A stretch of 14,979 nucleotides of DNA, taken from Planctomycetota bacterium. GTDB lineage: Bacteria > Planctomycetota > Phycisphaerae > WQYP01. The notes beneath the pieces are model-generated. The model was not told the origin of the DNA, did not search any database, and worked only from the letters and a program-made list of their open reading frames with translations. Position 1 is the stretch's first letter; the number at the start of each line of letters is the position of its first letter. Positions 1-7,033 of this stretch are shown in pieces. The position numbers and the translations under genes were made by a program. The stretch is from positions 1-14,979 of the forward strand of contig JAJZGH010000111.1 in assembly GCA_021798635.1 (NCBI GenBank), written 5' to 3'.

Positions 1-1
1 G

Positions 2-1825
2 CTAGTGCATCTGGCGGGAGGCAGCGCCTTTCTCAACGATCCCTTGTACCGGCGTCAGTTCTAATATTTCAGAACCACCCGCCGACAAAAGTTTTATTTC
101 CAGCCCGTGGTGCATCAGGTAGCGTCCTGGATATACTTTTGCGATTGCCGCACCGGTCAGTGACACAACATTGTACGATTTGCTTCCATCTAGTCCGCGA
201 AGCCGCAGGTTCATCGAAGAAGACCTATCACCTCCGCGAAACACAAAAAGCAAGGCCTGCCCTGTACTATCATCAACGTACAGCATGGACTGCCACGTTT
301 GTGGATGCCATGGGTTTGCCTGTTTTGTAAGATGGTAGACTGTGGCATGTCGAAGCATCGGACGGATTTTTTTATACAGGGCGATCTCACGGGCGGCAAC
401 GCCAAGCGTCCGGGCATTCCACTTGGAAATATCGCCGGAGAGTCCGAGCATTCCCGGCATGTTGACCTGGAATTTTGCGGCTAAATCCAGTGCCGGATTG
501 GCGTGCTGGGGCCGCACGGTCCAGTGACTGCAAGTTGCGGGCGGAAACATGTAAGTAGCACCAAACATCATGTCATAATTCGCCTTGTTGGAAATATTGT
601 CAGAGATCCAGTTGGTATCGGAAAAGGCGGAACTCATCAACGTTGCGCGAAGCGAGCCACTGGAACAGTTTTCCACGATTAGATTGGGGAATTTCCGCCG
701 AATATAGCGCCAGACGTCAATTAAACCACAATAATGCTTATAGACCGGGTCGTTATTCGCGTTTAGAGTCGAGCTATGGATGGGTACCGGAAAATTGGTA
801 TTGAAGTCCATCTTGAGGTAGGCCAGCTTATATCGCGTCACCAACCGACTGATTGTCGCTTCCGCCCACGCCCGAACCTTCGGATTGCCAAAGTTCAGCA
901 AAGCGCGGTTGGAAAGCCGACGTCCGTGCCAGGAGAGAAACCAATTTGGGTGTTTAAGCCCAACCGGACTATTTGGGTTCGCACATTCGATCTCAATCCA
1001 GAGTCCGAATTCCATGCCCATGCCGCGAACCTCTCGAGCGAGATAGCCGAGACCCTGAGGAAACTTTTTTCGGTCCACGGTCCACTTGCCCAGATCAATT
1101 GTATTGTGTCCATACCATCCACCATCCACGACGAATAATTCACACCCGATCTTCCTGGCGATCCGGGCGTAACGGAGAAGAGTCTTTTCATCGGAGGCAC
1201 CGTTGGCGGCATACCAATCATTATATTGAACCAGCGGCCATTGTCCGTGTGTAATCCTGACCAACTCATTGGTTCGCAGCAGCTTATCACGAATAAATTT
1301 TGTAATGGGCTGTGCACCGTTGTCCCAGTTTCCATGAAAATAATCGACCACCGCACCCGGAATGGGCATGCCATGCACGTAAATATATGGCTTCTCGCCG
1401 GACGGAAAGGTCTTGACAGTGACTTTCGTTGAACCTCCATCCGCCGCGACTTTGAATCTCCAATTGCCGCACCAGGCCAGAGAAATAGCAATGCCTCCCC
1501 CCGTATGGATATTACGCAACAACCAGAACGGTTTAAAGCGTGAATCGCTTCTTCCCGAAGTATTCGTGTAAGAATACCCTTGGGCGTGGAGTGTTTGTTG
1601 CCTTATGTGCCACTCACCGCCCCAGTTTCCGGAGAAAGTCATAAGGACATAATCTGTGACGTGCCCGGGAAGGATAGAACGAAATGGAAGGGGCACGGGA
1701 TGCGCTGCCGATGTATTTCCCCGAAGTGGTATCGGACCCGCCGCTTGCACGCTCCGGGATTCCATAGAAAGGTTCATCCAAAGAACGGTGAAGAGTCCAA
1801 GCAACAAGCAGTATTTCAGACGCAT
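2..1825 (-). CDS. Exported alpha-galactosidase, GH36-type (clan GH-D)
   Basis: A complete 607-residue protein reading ATG to TAG. Residues 1-28 form a Sec signal peptide (basic MRLK, a hydrophobic core, then a VQA cleavage site), so it acts outside the cytoplasm. The C-terminal half is the clan GH-D barrel. DGGWYG is at 234-239. LKMDFN at 337-342 gives D340 as the expected nucleophile. ENCSSGS is at 385-391. WISDN at 406-410 gives D409 as the expected acid/base, matching the W-x-SDN pattern of GH36. The family removes terminal alpha-1,6-galactose with retention; the substrate here is inferred only from family. An N-terminal beta-sandwich (about 40-190) and a C-terminal beta domain (about 510-590) fit GH36, although at 607 aa it is shorter than typical 700-aa members. 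The upstream ribosome site is poor (TTGGTG). It is divergent from the gene at 2851, so its control region lies in the shared spacer. Confidence 0.85.
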   Translation of the reverse strand: MRLKYCLLLGLFTVLWMNLSMESRSVQAAGPIPLRGNTSAAHPVPLPFRSILPGHVTDYVLMTFSGNWGGEWHIRQQTLHAQGYSYTNTSGRSDSRFKPFWLLRNIHTGGGIAISLAWCGNWRFKVAADGGSTKVTVKTFPSGEKPYIYVHGMPIPGAVVDYFHGNWDNGAQPITKFIRDKLLRTNELVRITHGQWPLVQYNDWYAANGASDEKTLLRYARIARKIGCELFVVDGGWYGHNTIDLGKWTVDRKKFPQGLGYLAREVRGMGMEFGLWIEIECANPNSPVGLKHPNWFLSWHGRRLSNRALLNFGNPKVRAWAEATISRLVTRYKLAYLKMDFNTNFPVPIHSSTLNANNDPVYKHYCGLIDVWRYIRRKFPNLIVENCSSGSLRATLMSSAFSDTNWISDNISNKANYDMMFGATYMFPPATCSHWTVRPQHANPALDLAAKFQVNMPGMLGLSGDISKWNARTLGVAAREIALYKKIRPMLRHATVYHLTKQANPWHPQTWQSMLYVDDSTGQALLFVFRGGDRSSSMNLRLRGLDGSKSYNVVSLTGAAIAKVYPGRYLMHHGLEIKLLSAGGSEILELTPVQGIVEKGAASRQMH

Positions 1826-2413
1826 GTTAACACCAATCGTTATGTCCTACGAAAACAAAATCCCAACTACCCGATAAAAAAGATGACAGCCGCAACGATG
1901 GCTCATGCCGCCTCGCTATTCACCTGATACATCCGGCACACGCCCTTCTTATCTCGAATTCGCAAGCAGCCGTCTTATTCGTGCCATGCATCACTTCCAC
2001 CCATTCAGCTATATCCGTCAGGGCTTACATTGAAATTACATTAAGCCGGCAAAGGCCGCCCGCGTTAAAGGCTTTCGCCACATTCTACAGTTCTAGATTA
2101 AAGCGCAGACGATTTCCGCACAATACCCGTTTCACTTGACTATATGGACAAATCAATTTGCGCCGGCGATAAGGGATATTGCCGATCCGCTGCGGCGACG
2201 GAGGCAACAGGCGGTCCCGGATATGCCGAACTGCTCGATTTGCGAGCCTTGTGAATCCAGATGCAGCAAGGGGCGGCAATATGTCAGGTAACACGAGTCA
2301 ATTGCCCGCATGGCACCTGAAACCACATGACTGGACGCATATTCTCCGGCGACCTCTACCGAGGCAGGATTTGTACACGAATCTACCGCCGCGTATGGAA
2401 TGTTGCCCGTATA
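1826..2413. other. Spacer without a convincing gene
   Basis: Short open frames occur on both strands, but none has a family motif, a good ribosome site or a sensible composition, and they overlap each other. The stretch should hold the promoter of the minus-strand alpha-galactosidase, but I see no clear -35/-10 pair. A TTGACTAT followed directly by ATGGACAAATCA at 2136-2155 resembles TTGACTATCTGCATGGACGAATCA at 10537-10560 in the other large spacer. It may therefore be a partial extra copy of a control site. Confidence 0.6.
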
Positions 2414-2537
2414 TGGAAAAATGCGACGATCTTTTTCAATGATCCGCATGGACGATTCAGTGGAAAAAATCCGCTGTTCAGACCGGACAGCCTGGTCCCC
2501 CGGATGCGAAAACCCTTGTAGATAGTAAGGCCTTTTG

Positions 2538-2616
2538 AGCTTGCGGCTGATTTTAAAAGACCTCGGTCTTATGACGTAAACAATTCGAACGCATAAAAAA
2601 TGGCGTCCCGCGAGCT
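2538..2616 (+). promoter_or_regulatory. Possible RNA fold inside copy A
   Basis: AGCTTGCGG (2538-2546) can pair with CCGCGAGCT (2608-2616) as nine pairs, one of them G-U. The stem encloses a small hairpin, AAGAC-CTCG-GTCTT (2557-2570). I could not find equivalent pairing at the matching positions of copy B, so conservation of the fold is unproven. Confidence 0.3.
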
Positions 2617-2633
2617 AACATTGCGCGGTTGGA

Positions 2634-2671
2634 TCGTATAAGATTTCAGCAAAGCATACGCCGGAAGTCGT
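2634..2671 (+). promoter_or_regulatory. Bipartite core element TCGTATAA-N19-CCGGAAGTCGT, copy A
   Basis: Both arms and the 19-nt spacing are identical to 10735-10772. TATAAG at 2637-2642 could be a -10 box, with a weak -35-like CTAACA (2615-2620) 16 nt before it. The two TCGT tetramers are 34 nt apart, about three helical turns, as for a regulator binding direct repeats on one DNA face. A promoter and a regulator site are both possible readings. Confidence 0.5.
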
Positions 2672-2714
2672 GCAGTTGGAAAAGTGATGCCGTGAGTTTG
2701 CCCCCAATATTGTC

Positions 2715-2726
2715 CGGTTAAAACCG
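2715..2726. promoter_or_regulatory. Small inverted repeat CGGTT-AA-AACCG
   Basis: A perfect 5-bp inverted repeat with a 2-bp centre, between copy A and the 2851 start codon. It is operator-like in form only, and a 5-bp arm can arise by chance. Confidence 0.2.
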
Positions 2727-2836
2727 TTGTTCACCCGGTGCGATGCGCCGCCCGTCGGAACAACCCTGACTTTTCGACAGGCTGGCAAAAAGACCACGGG
2801 AATGTCAGTGCATCCAAAACTGAAGAATGTTCAATT

Positions 2837-2840
2837 GGAG
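2837..2840 (+). promoter_or_regulatory. Ribosome binding site GGAG deciding the start at 2851
   Basis: GGAG stands 10 nt before ATG 2851. The upstream in-frame ATG at 2827 would place this site inside the gene and would add eight non-hydrophobic residues ahead of the signal peptide. Confidence 0.7.
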
Positions 2841-2850
2841 TAAACAAATA

Positions 2851-4518
2851 ATGCGGACCAGACAATTGAGATTGATATTTAATAGTATGGCTTTCGCCTT
2901 GGTGTTTGCATGCTGCGGCAGATTGCAAGCGAAGCAACCCGTATCATCGAAATCAGCCATGACATTTAATTTGCGGTCCGACCGTCCCGGCAAACTCGCT
3001 TTCTTCGGTTCCAAAACCGCCCGCTTGTTCACGAAAGAAATAAAGGCCTCCTTCAAGGGAGTGCTCGCACGCGACTTTGTGTCCAGGCCGGGGGGCAAGT
3101 TTCCTCCGGGCTTTTTGAATGCCTCGCCGTCCGGACAACCTTGGTACGGAACCATGTGGACACGCGATGCCGGCACGTTCATGCGAGAACTGGTGTTCTG
3201 GGGTTATTACGCCCATGCCTGTCAGGTAGCCCAATGCGTCATGCATTTTGTCGGCACGGATCCTCACGGTTACATCGCCTTTCCCCGTTATTTTGCACCG
3301 GCAAAGGGGCGTCAGAGCGGTTCGGAGATGGACGGTCAGGCCGCGACCATTATTTCCATGGTTGCTTTGTGGCAACGGCTTCCCCCCCAGAATCCGTTTC
3401 GCGCCCGTATTTACCATTTTCTGCACCAGAAGTCCTCGCCGATTCGCGGCATATATTACGACTTGCAGCACGGACCGTTGATTCCCGGATCAGGTGAATT
3501 CGGCGGCGGCAAGCATGAGGCGTATAATATTGTTCAGAACAATTTGTGCGTGCTGGCCTTTATCAGTTGTGCCCGGATGGAAGCTCAAGCCGGAGATCAT
3601 GCCGCAGCTCAGCGCTGGCGCTACGCGGCCAGTACGCTATATCGCCGCATCGTCAAATACCTTGTAGGTAAAAATGGGGCCTGGATTTGGAACCTTAATA
3701 CCCGGACGCTTCAGCCAAGTCGGTCTGACCGTACCTCCAATGCGGGAACAGGCGGTCTGAACGGTGCACTTTCGATGTCGGCGGATGTACTGGGGTTCGC
3801 CCCGACCGTGTGGCCGTGGCAGGCTCTGGTGACACATGGCGAGAAGACCTTCGAAGAACTGTATCAATTTCCCCTGCGCAAGCAACAGTTTACGAAATAT
3901 GGCATCTGGCCGCAGATGGACTATTTGCATGACGGCCTGCTCACCAGTCCCTCGTATGGCCAAGGTTACGCCCTGCAGGACATGCTCCTGTTAAACAAGC
4001 TCGCCATGGCCGGCCACGGTCTGCATTTTCTGGCGTGGGCGACTTACAAATCTCCCCATGAAATTTTCAATTTCCGGAAGTGGCATTATGGGCGAGAGTC
4101 TCCCTATTATTTTTATGAACGGATGTATTCACCTGACGCAAAGGGAAAAATATTAATGACCGCCGGTTGCGGGCCGCTGAATTTAGTCAATGTCTCCGAA
4201 CCGCTCAAAGTCGCACGGTTGATCGCCGGCGTTGACGACACGTCATTGAAGGTAGTTCGCATTATTCCCCGGCTTCCACCGACTTGGTCGGGGTACCGCA
4301 TGAAAAATTGGCCCATCCTCACCAGCCACGGTGTGGTCCGAGCCGATATTGCTCTGAAGAAACATGATGGAACGGTGACATTCTCCCTCAACATAACACG
4401 GGGCGGACCGATTCCTGATTTGGCTGTATGGATTCCAAGTGGCAAATGGAACGACTTTAACGTTCAGGACCATTTTGAGAACGTTAAAAGCCTGGAGTTT
4501 GCATCGGTTTTGCGATGA
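2851..4518 (+). CDS. Exported six-hairpin glycosidase-like protein
   Basis: A 555-residue protein from ATG 2851, chosen over ATG 2827 because of the GGAG site and because the signal peptide then begins at residue 1 (MRTRQLRL, hydrophobic core, RLQA about residue 27). An (alpha/alpha)6-toroid signature is visible. WYGTMWTRDAG at 98-108 is followed by MRELVFWGYYAHA, and FVGTDPHGYIAFPRYF sits near 133-148. EMDGQ at 159-163 adds acidic residues of the kind that line six-hairpin active sites. The C-terminal part (GVDDTSLKVVRIIPRLPP, about 460-477) resembles the beta-sandwich ends of rhamnosidase and related clans. The exact GH family and substrate cannot be set from sequence alone. Position suggests action on the same glycan as the lyase 146 nt downstream. 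It is preceded by a long leader carrying copy A. Confidence 0.7.
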   Translation: MRTRQLRLIFNSMAFALVFACCGRLQAKQPVSSKSAMTFNLRSDRPGKLAFFGSKTARLFTKEIKASFKGVLARDFVSRPGGKFPPGFLNASPSGQPWYGTMWTRDAGTFMRELVFWGYYAHACQVAQCVMHFVGTDPHGYIAFPRYFAPAKGRQSGSEMDGQAATIISMVALWQRLPPQNPFRARIYHFLHQKSSPIRGIYYDLQHGPLIPGSGEFGGGKHEAYNIVQNNLCVLAFISCARMEAQAGDHAAAQRWRYAASTLYRRIVKYLVGKNGAWIWNLNTRTLQPSRSDRTSNAGTGGLNGALSMSADVLGFAPTVWPWQALVTHGEKTFEELYQFPLRKQQFTKYGIWPQMDYLHDGLLTSPSYGQGYALQDMLLLNKLAMAGHGLHFLAWATYKSPHEIFNFRKWHYGRESPYYFYERMYSPDAKGKILMTAGCGPLNLVNVSEPLKVARLIAGVDDTSLKVVRIIPRLPPTWSGYRMKNWPILTSHGVVRADIALKKHDGTVTFSLNITRGGPIPDLAVWIPSGKWNDFNVQDHFENVKSLEFASVLR

Positions 4519-4529
4519 ACGCGCAGAGG

Positions 4530-4544
4530 GTATTATTATAATAC
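4530..4544. promoter_or_regulatory. Palindrome GTATTAT-T-ATAATAC with embedded TATAAT
   Basis: A perfect 7-bp inverted repeat around one base, 12 nt after the preceding stop codon. It contains TATAAT at 4537-4542, a consensus -10, although I find no good -35 at 16-18 nt. It could be a promoter with an overlapping operator for the lyase gene, giving a leader of about 115 nt. Confidence 0.4.
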
Positions 4545-4585
4545 ACCTTAGTTCAGTATTGGTGTGTACCGATACATCGAGGATT

Positions 4586-4624
4586 GGAAATCGTCGTTGC
4601 CGATCACATTTGACACGTAGGAAG
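4586..4624 (+). promoter_or_regulatory. Degenerate relative of the bipartite core
   Basis: GGAAATCGT, then 25 nt, then GGAAG. The TCGT-to-GGAAG distance is 29 nt, the same as in copies A and B. GGAAG stands 45 nt before the lyase ATG, as it does 46 nt before rhaT. The second arm lacks TCGT, so this is a weak match. Confidence 0.3.
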
Positions 4625-4664
4625 GTTGCACGAGCGCAGCGCCGCAATTCGCTAAGGAGTTACG

Positions 4665-6995
4665 ATGGATGTTACGGAAAACATGAGCCGTCGCAGTTTA
4701 ATCAAGCTGATGGTTTTGACCAGTTCGATCGCCATGCGTCCGGTCTCACTGCTGGCTGATGTCACAGCCGGTCTGCCAACAGCCTCACCCAATCCCGGCA
4801 ACGACCAGTCATGGCAACATCCGCGGCTTTTTTACAATCAAGCATCGCTGAGCCATCTGCGACATTGGTTTGCCTCCAACGCGGCGGCCCGCGACGCGTT
4901 GCAACGAAGCGGCAATGAATTGATGGCCGCCGAATTTATTCCGCAGTCTGTTGCCATGCGCGGCCCGGGACAACAGGAAAACTTCGCCGCGCCGGGAGAG
5001 CAGATGACGGACATGGGGCTAACACTCGGACTGCTATATCATCTCACCGGCGATAAGCGGTATGCCGACAAGCTTCGACAGGCCATGCTGTACTACGCCC
5101 AATATACCCACTGGACGGCTCCATCGTTTTTTCACCGGTCTCCACCCTGGCATTCGGAACTTGACACGTCCACTTTTGCCTTTGGTTATGCCACCGGGTA
5201 CGATGCACTGTACAACACCCTTTCGGCTAACGATCGCAAACAGATCGCGGAAATCATCATTCGCAAAGCGGTTTTACCCATCCTTGATGATTGGATATTG
5301 CCGGGCCGACGCATTCAGTCGCTGGATTCCATGGGACACAATTGGTGGGGCGTTTGCGTCAGCGGTGCCGGACTTTGCTCCCTGGCCCTATTGGGCGACG
5401 ATCCACGGACCCAAGGATGGATTGATGCCATGGACGCGGGTTTCAAACAATGGTTTGACTATCCGGGCAACGTGTTGCAAAACCGCGTTGCCACATTCGA
5501 GCCTTCCGGCCCGTCCTACGAAGGCATCGGCTACACTAACTATGGCGTAGATGAATATCTCCATTACCGTCTTGCCTGGCAGAATACTTATCCTGAACGA
5601 AAGCCGGAACAAATTGAGCGATTGAAGCATCTACCTCACTTCTTTCTCCATACACTTTATCCAACATCCACCGGCTCTTTTGCCGTTAACTTTAACGACA
5701 GCGGCCTGCGGGCCGATTCCACACCGAATCTCCTGTTGCTGATCGCCTGTGGGCTGGGAACGCCCGAGGCCAGCCGCTACCTTGAACTTGTACACAGCCA
5801 TCTCGAAGGGACGATGCTCTCATTGCTGCGACAATATGCCAAGCCCGAAACCGCGACAGATGTGCCGACGTGCTGTGCCTATCCCAAAATGGGCTGGGCA
5901 ACGATGCGTTCATCGTGGGAAAATGACGCAACTTTTCTGGCCGTGAAATCGGGCTATACATGGAATCATGCCCATGCGGATGCCGGCTCTTTTATCCTTT
6001 TCAAACAGGGAAAGCCTTTGATCATTGATTCCGGACTCTGCGCTTATTACCGGCCGGAATATACCACCTACTACCGGCGAAGTAAGGCGCACAATGTCAT
6101 TCTCTTCAACGGAAATGGTCAGCCGGAGGACGACCTGTTTCTGGGCTGCAAATTCCCCGGACACCTCCACAACATGATCAATGGGTTGGGATTGAAATAT
6201 GTCTACGCTGATTCCACCGGCCCCATGGCCCGCTGGTTCATACGCAATTATCGCCACTGGCTCTGGAGCGGCGATATCATCTTTATCATCGACGACGTGC
6301 GTGCCCATACCGCTGGAAAGATGGACTGGCTGTTGCACTTTGAAGGAAGCTACAGCAGGGAGCCGGACGGTGGCGTACGCCTGACACATGGTCCGGCGGA
6401 AGCAGTGGTTAAAATCCTGTATCCAAATACCCAGCTCAATGAGGTCACGGGACTGGCCATGAACAATCCGGACAAGAAAGTGCCATATTTGGCATTCTCC
6501 CCGGAATCGCACATGAGGACGTGCCAATTCATTACGGCGATTTGCCTGAATCCAAACGCCATGCCCACATTTGAACTTCTGCATGCGGATCACTATATCG
6601 GAGTTCGAATGCAGACCGCGGATACGGTGGAGGAAATCTATCTGGACCGCAGGGCCATTTATAGCCCGACCACAAGCGCCATGCGCATCGGAGACTGGGA
6701 GACCGACGCCTATTTATTGCATTTCAAACGAGCGAGATCTGTACCAAAGCAAGTGCGGCGATTCTTTATGAGCGACGGCAGCTACCTTCGCCACAAGGGC
6801 AGGAGCTACTTGGAATCCCTTTCAAAAATCACCGCTTGCTGGTCAGCCGGAGCGACTCCGGAAATCTTTTCCAACGATGGATCCAATTCAATTCAAATCG
6901 CCGCCGACCATCCTGTCCAAAGTGTGAACTGGAATGGGACGCCGGTCCGCGGCAGTTATGACCAGACGGCGCGGCTCGTCACTCTGCAAAGATGA
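4665..6995 (+). CDS. Tat-exported heparinase II/III-type polysaccharide lyase
   Basis: A 776-residue protein. AAGGAG (4654-4659) is 5 nt before ATG 4665. The N-terminus SRRSLIKLMVL (residues 8-18) is a twin-arginine signal, so export in a folded state is likely. HPRLFYNQASLSHLR (52-66) opens the alpha/alpha toroid typical of this superfamily. GHNWWGV (224-230) supplies a candidate catalytic His/Asn pair, YEGIGYTNYG (285-294) a candidate Tyr, and NHAHADAGSF (434-443), at the start of the beta-sandwich, the hallmark second histidine block followed by PLIIDSG. Characterised relatives cleave uronate-containing chains (heparin, alginate, chondroitin) by beta-elimination; which uronate is cut here is unknown. 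The stop TGA overlaps an ATG at 6992, and the next gene really starts at 7034, so the two are very likely cotranscribed. Confidence 0.85.
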   Translation: MDVTENMSRRSLIKLMVLTSSIAMRPVSLLADVTAGLPTASPNPGNDQSWQHPRLFYNQASLSHLRHWFASNAAARDALQRSGNELMAAEFIPQSVAMRGPGQQENFAAPGEQMTDMGLTLGLLYHLTGDKRYADKLRQAMLYYAQYTHWTAPSFFHRSPPWHSELDTSTFAFGYATGYDALYNTLSANDRKQIAEIIIRKAVLPILDDWILPGRRIQSLDSMGHNWWGVCVSGAGLCSLALLGDDPRTQGWIDAMDAGFKQWFDYPGNVLQNRVATFEPSGPSYEGIGYTNYGVDEYLHYRLAWQNTYPERKPEQIERLKHLPHFFLHTLYPTSTGSFAVNFNDSGLRADSTPNLLLLIACGLGTPEASRYLELVHSHLEGTMLSLLRQYAKPETATDVPTCCAYPKMGWATMRSSWENDATFLAVKSGYTWNHAHADAGSFILFKQGKPLIIDSGLCAYYRPEYTTYYRRSKAHNVILFNGNGQPEDDLFLGCKFPGHLHNMINGLGLKYVYADSTGPMARWFIRNYRHWLWSGDIIFIIDDVRAHTAGKMDWLLHFEGSYSREPDGGVRLTHGPAEAVVKILYPNTQLNEVTGLAMNNPDKKVPYLAFSPESHMRTCQFITAICLNPNAMPTFELLHADHYIGVRMQTADTVEEIYLDRRAIYSPTTSAMRIGDWETDAYLLHFKRARSVPKQVRRFFMSDGSYLRHKGRSYLESLSKITACWSAGATPEIFSNDGSNSIQIAADHPVQSVNWNGTPVRGSYDQTARLVTLQR

Positions 6996-7021
6996 TAATA
7001 ATAATTGTTAAAAAGACTTTT

Positions 7022-7025
7022 GGAG
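7022..7025 (+). promoter_or_regulatory. Ribosome binding site GGAG deciding the start at 7034
   Basis: GGAG is 8 nt before ATG 7034. From there the protein begins with a clean Tat signal. The in-frame ATG at 6992 would add 14 residues from an AT-rich junction and has no ribosome site. Confidence 0.7.
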
Positions 7026-7033
7026 ATCGTACA

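Larger units (their letters stand above)
2414..2671 (+). repeat. Long conserved intergenic element, copy A
   Basis: This stretch matches 10509-10772 colinearly. The shared blocks, in order, are: TGGAAAA; CTTTTT; GCATGGACGA[T/A]TCA (13 of 14); GATGCGA[A/T]AACC (11 of 12); CTTG; GATTTT; a TTCGAAC/CTTGAAC block; TCGTATAA; and CCGGAAGTCGT. From the CTTTTT block onward the coordinate difference between copies stays at 8101-8103, so spacing is kept over about 240 nt although the sequence between blocks has diverged. In-frame stops in both copies speak against a coding origin. It lies upstream of the 2851 gene, whose ATG is 180 nt beyond its end. It could be a duplicated control region or a leader RNA. 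Confidence 0.75.

Noticed and set aside
895..1491. 198-codon minus-strand open frame inside the alpha-galactosidase
   Set aside because: It is a shadow in another frame of a gene with strong GH36 motifs; it has no motif of its own.
2179..2442. Open frames of 60-100 codons on both strands in the 1826-2850 spacer
   Set aside because: They overlap each other, have Arg/Cys-rich compositions without motifs, lack ribosome sites, and part of the stretch belongs to a non-coding element shared with another spacer.
2414..2521. Possible coding remnant in the shared element (both copies can be read as FF-x(1-2)-D-x-HGR-x-x-G)
   Set aside because: The resemblance covers about a dozen codons, both frames hit stops, and the later, better conserved blocks are not in a common frame.
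2827..2850. ATG 2827 as start of the six-hairpin gene
   Set aside because: The GGAG site lies after it and fits ATG 2851; the added residues do not belong to a signal peptide.
6992..7033. ATG 6992, overlapping the lyase stop, as the next gene's start
   Set aside because: It has no ribosome site of its own and the encoded leader is an AT-rich run; GGAG at 7022-7025 and the Tat signal support 7034.
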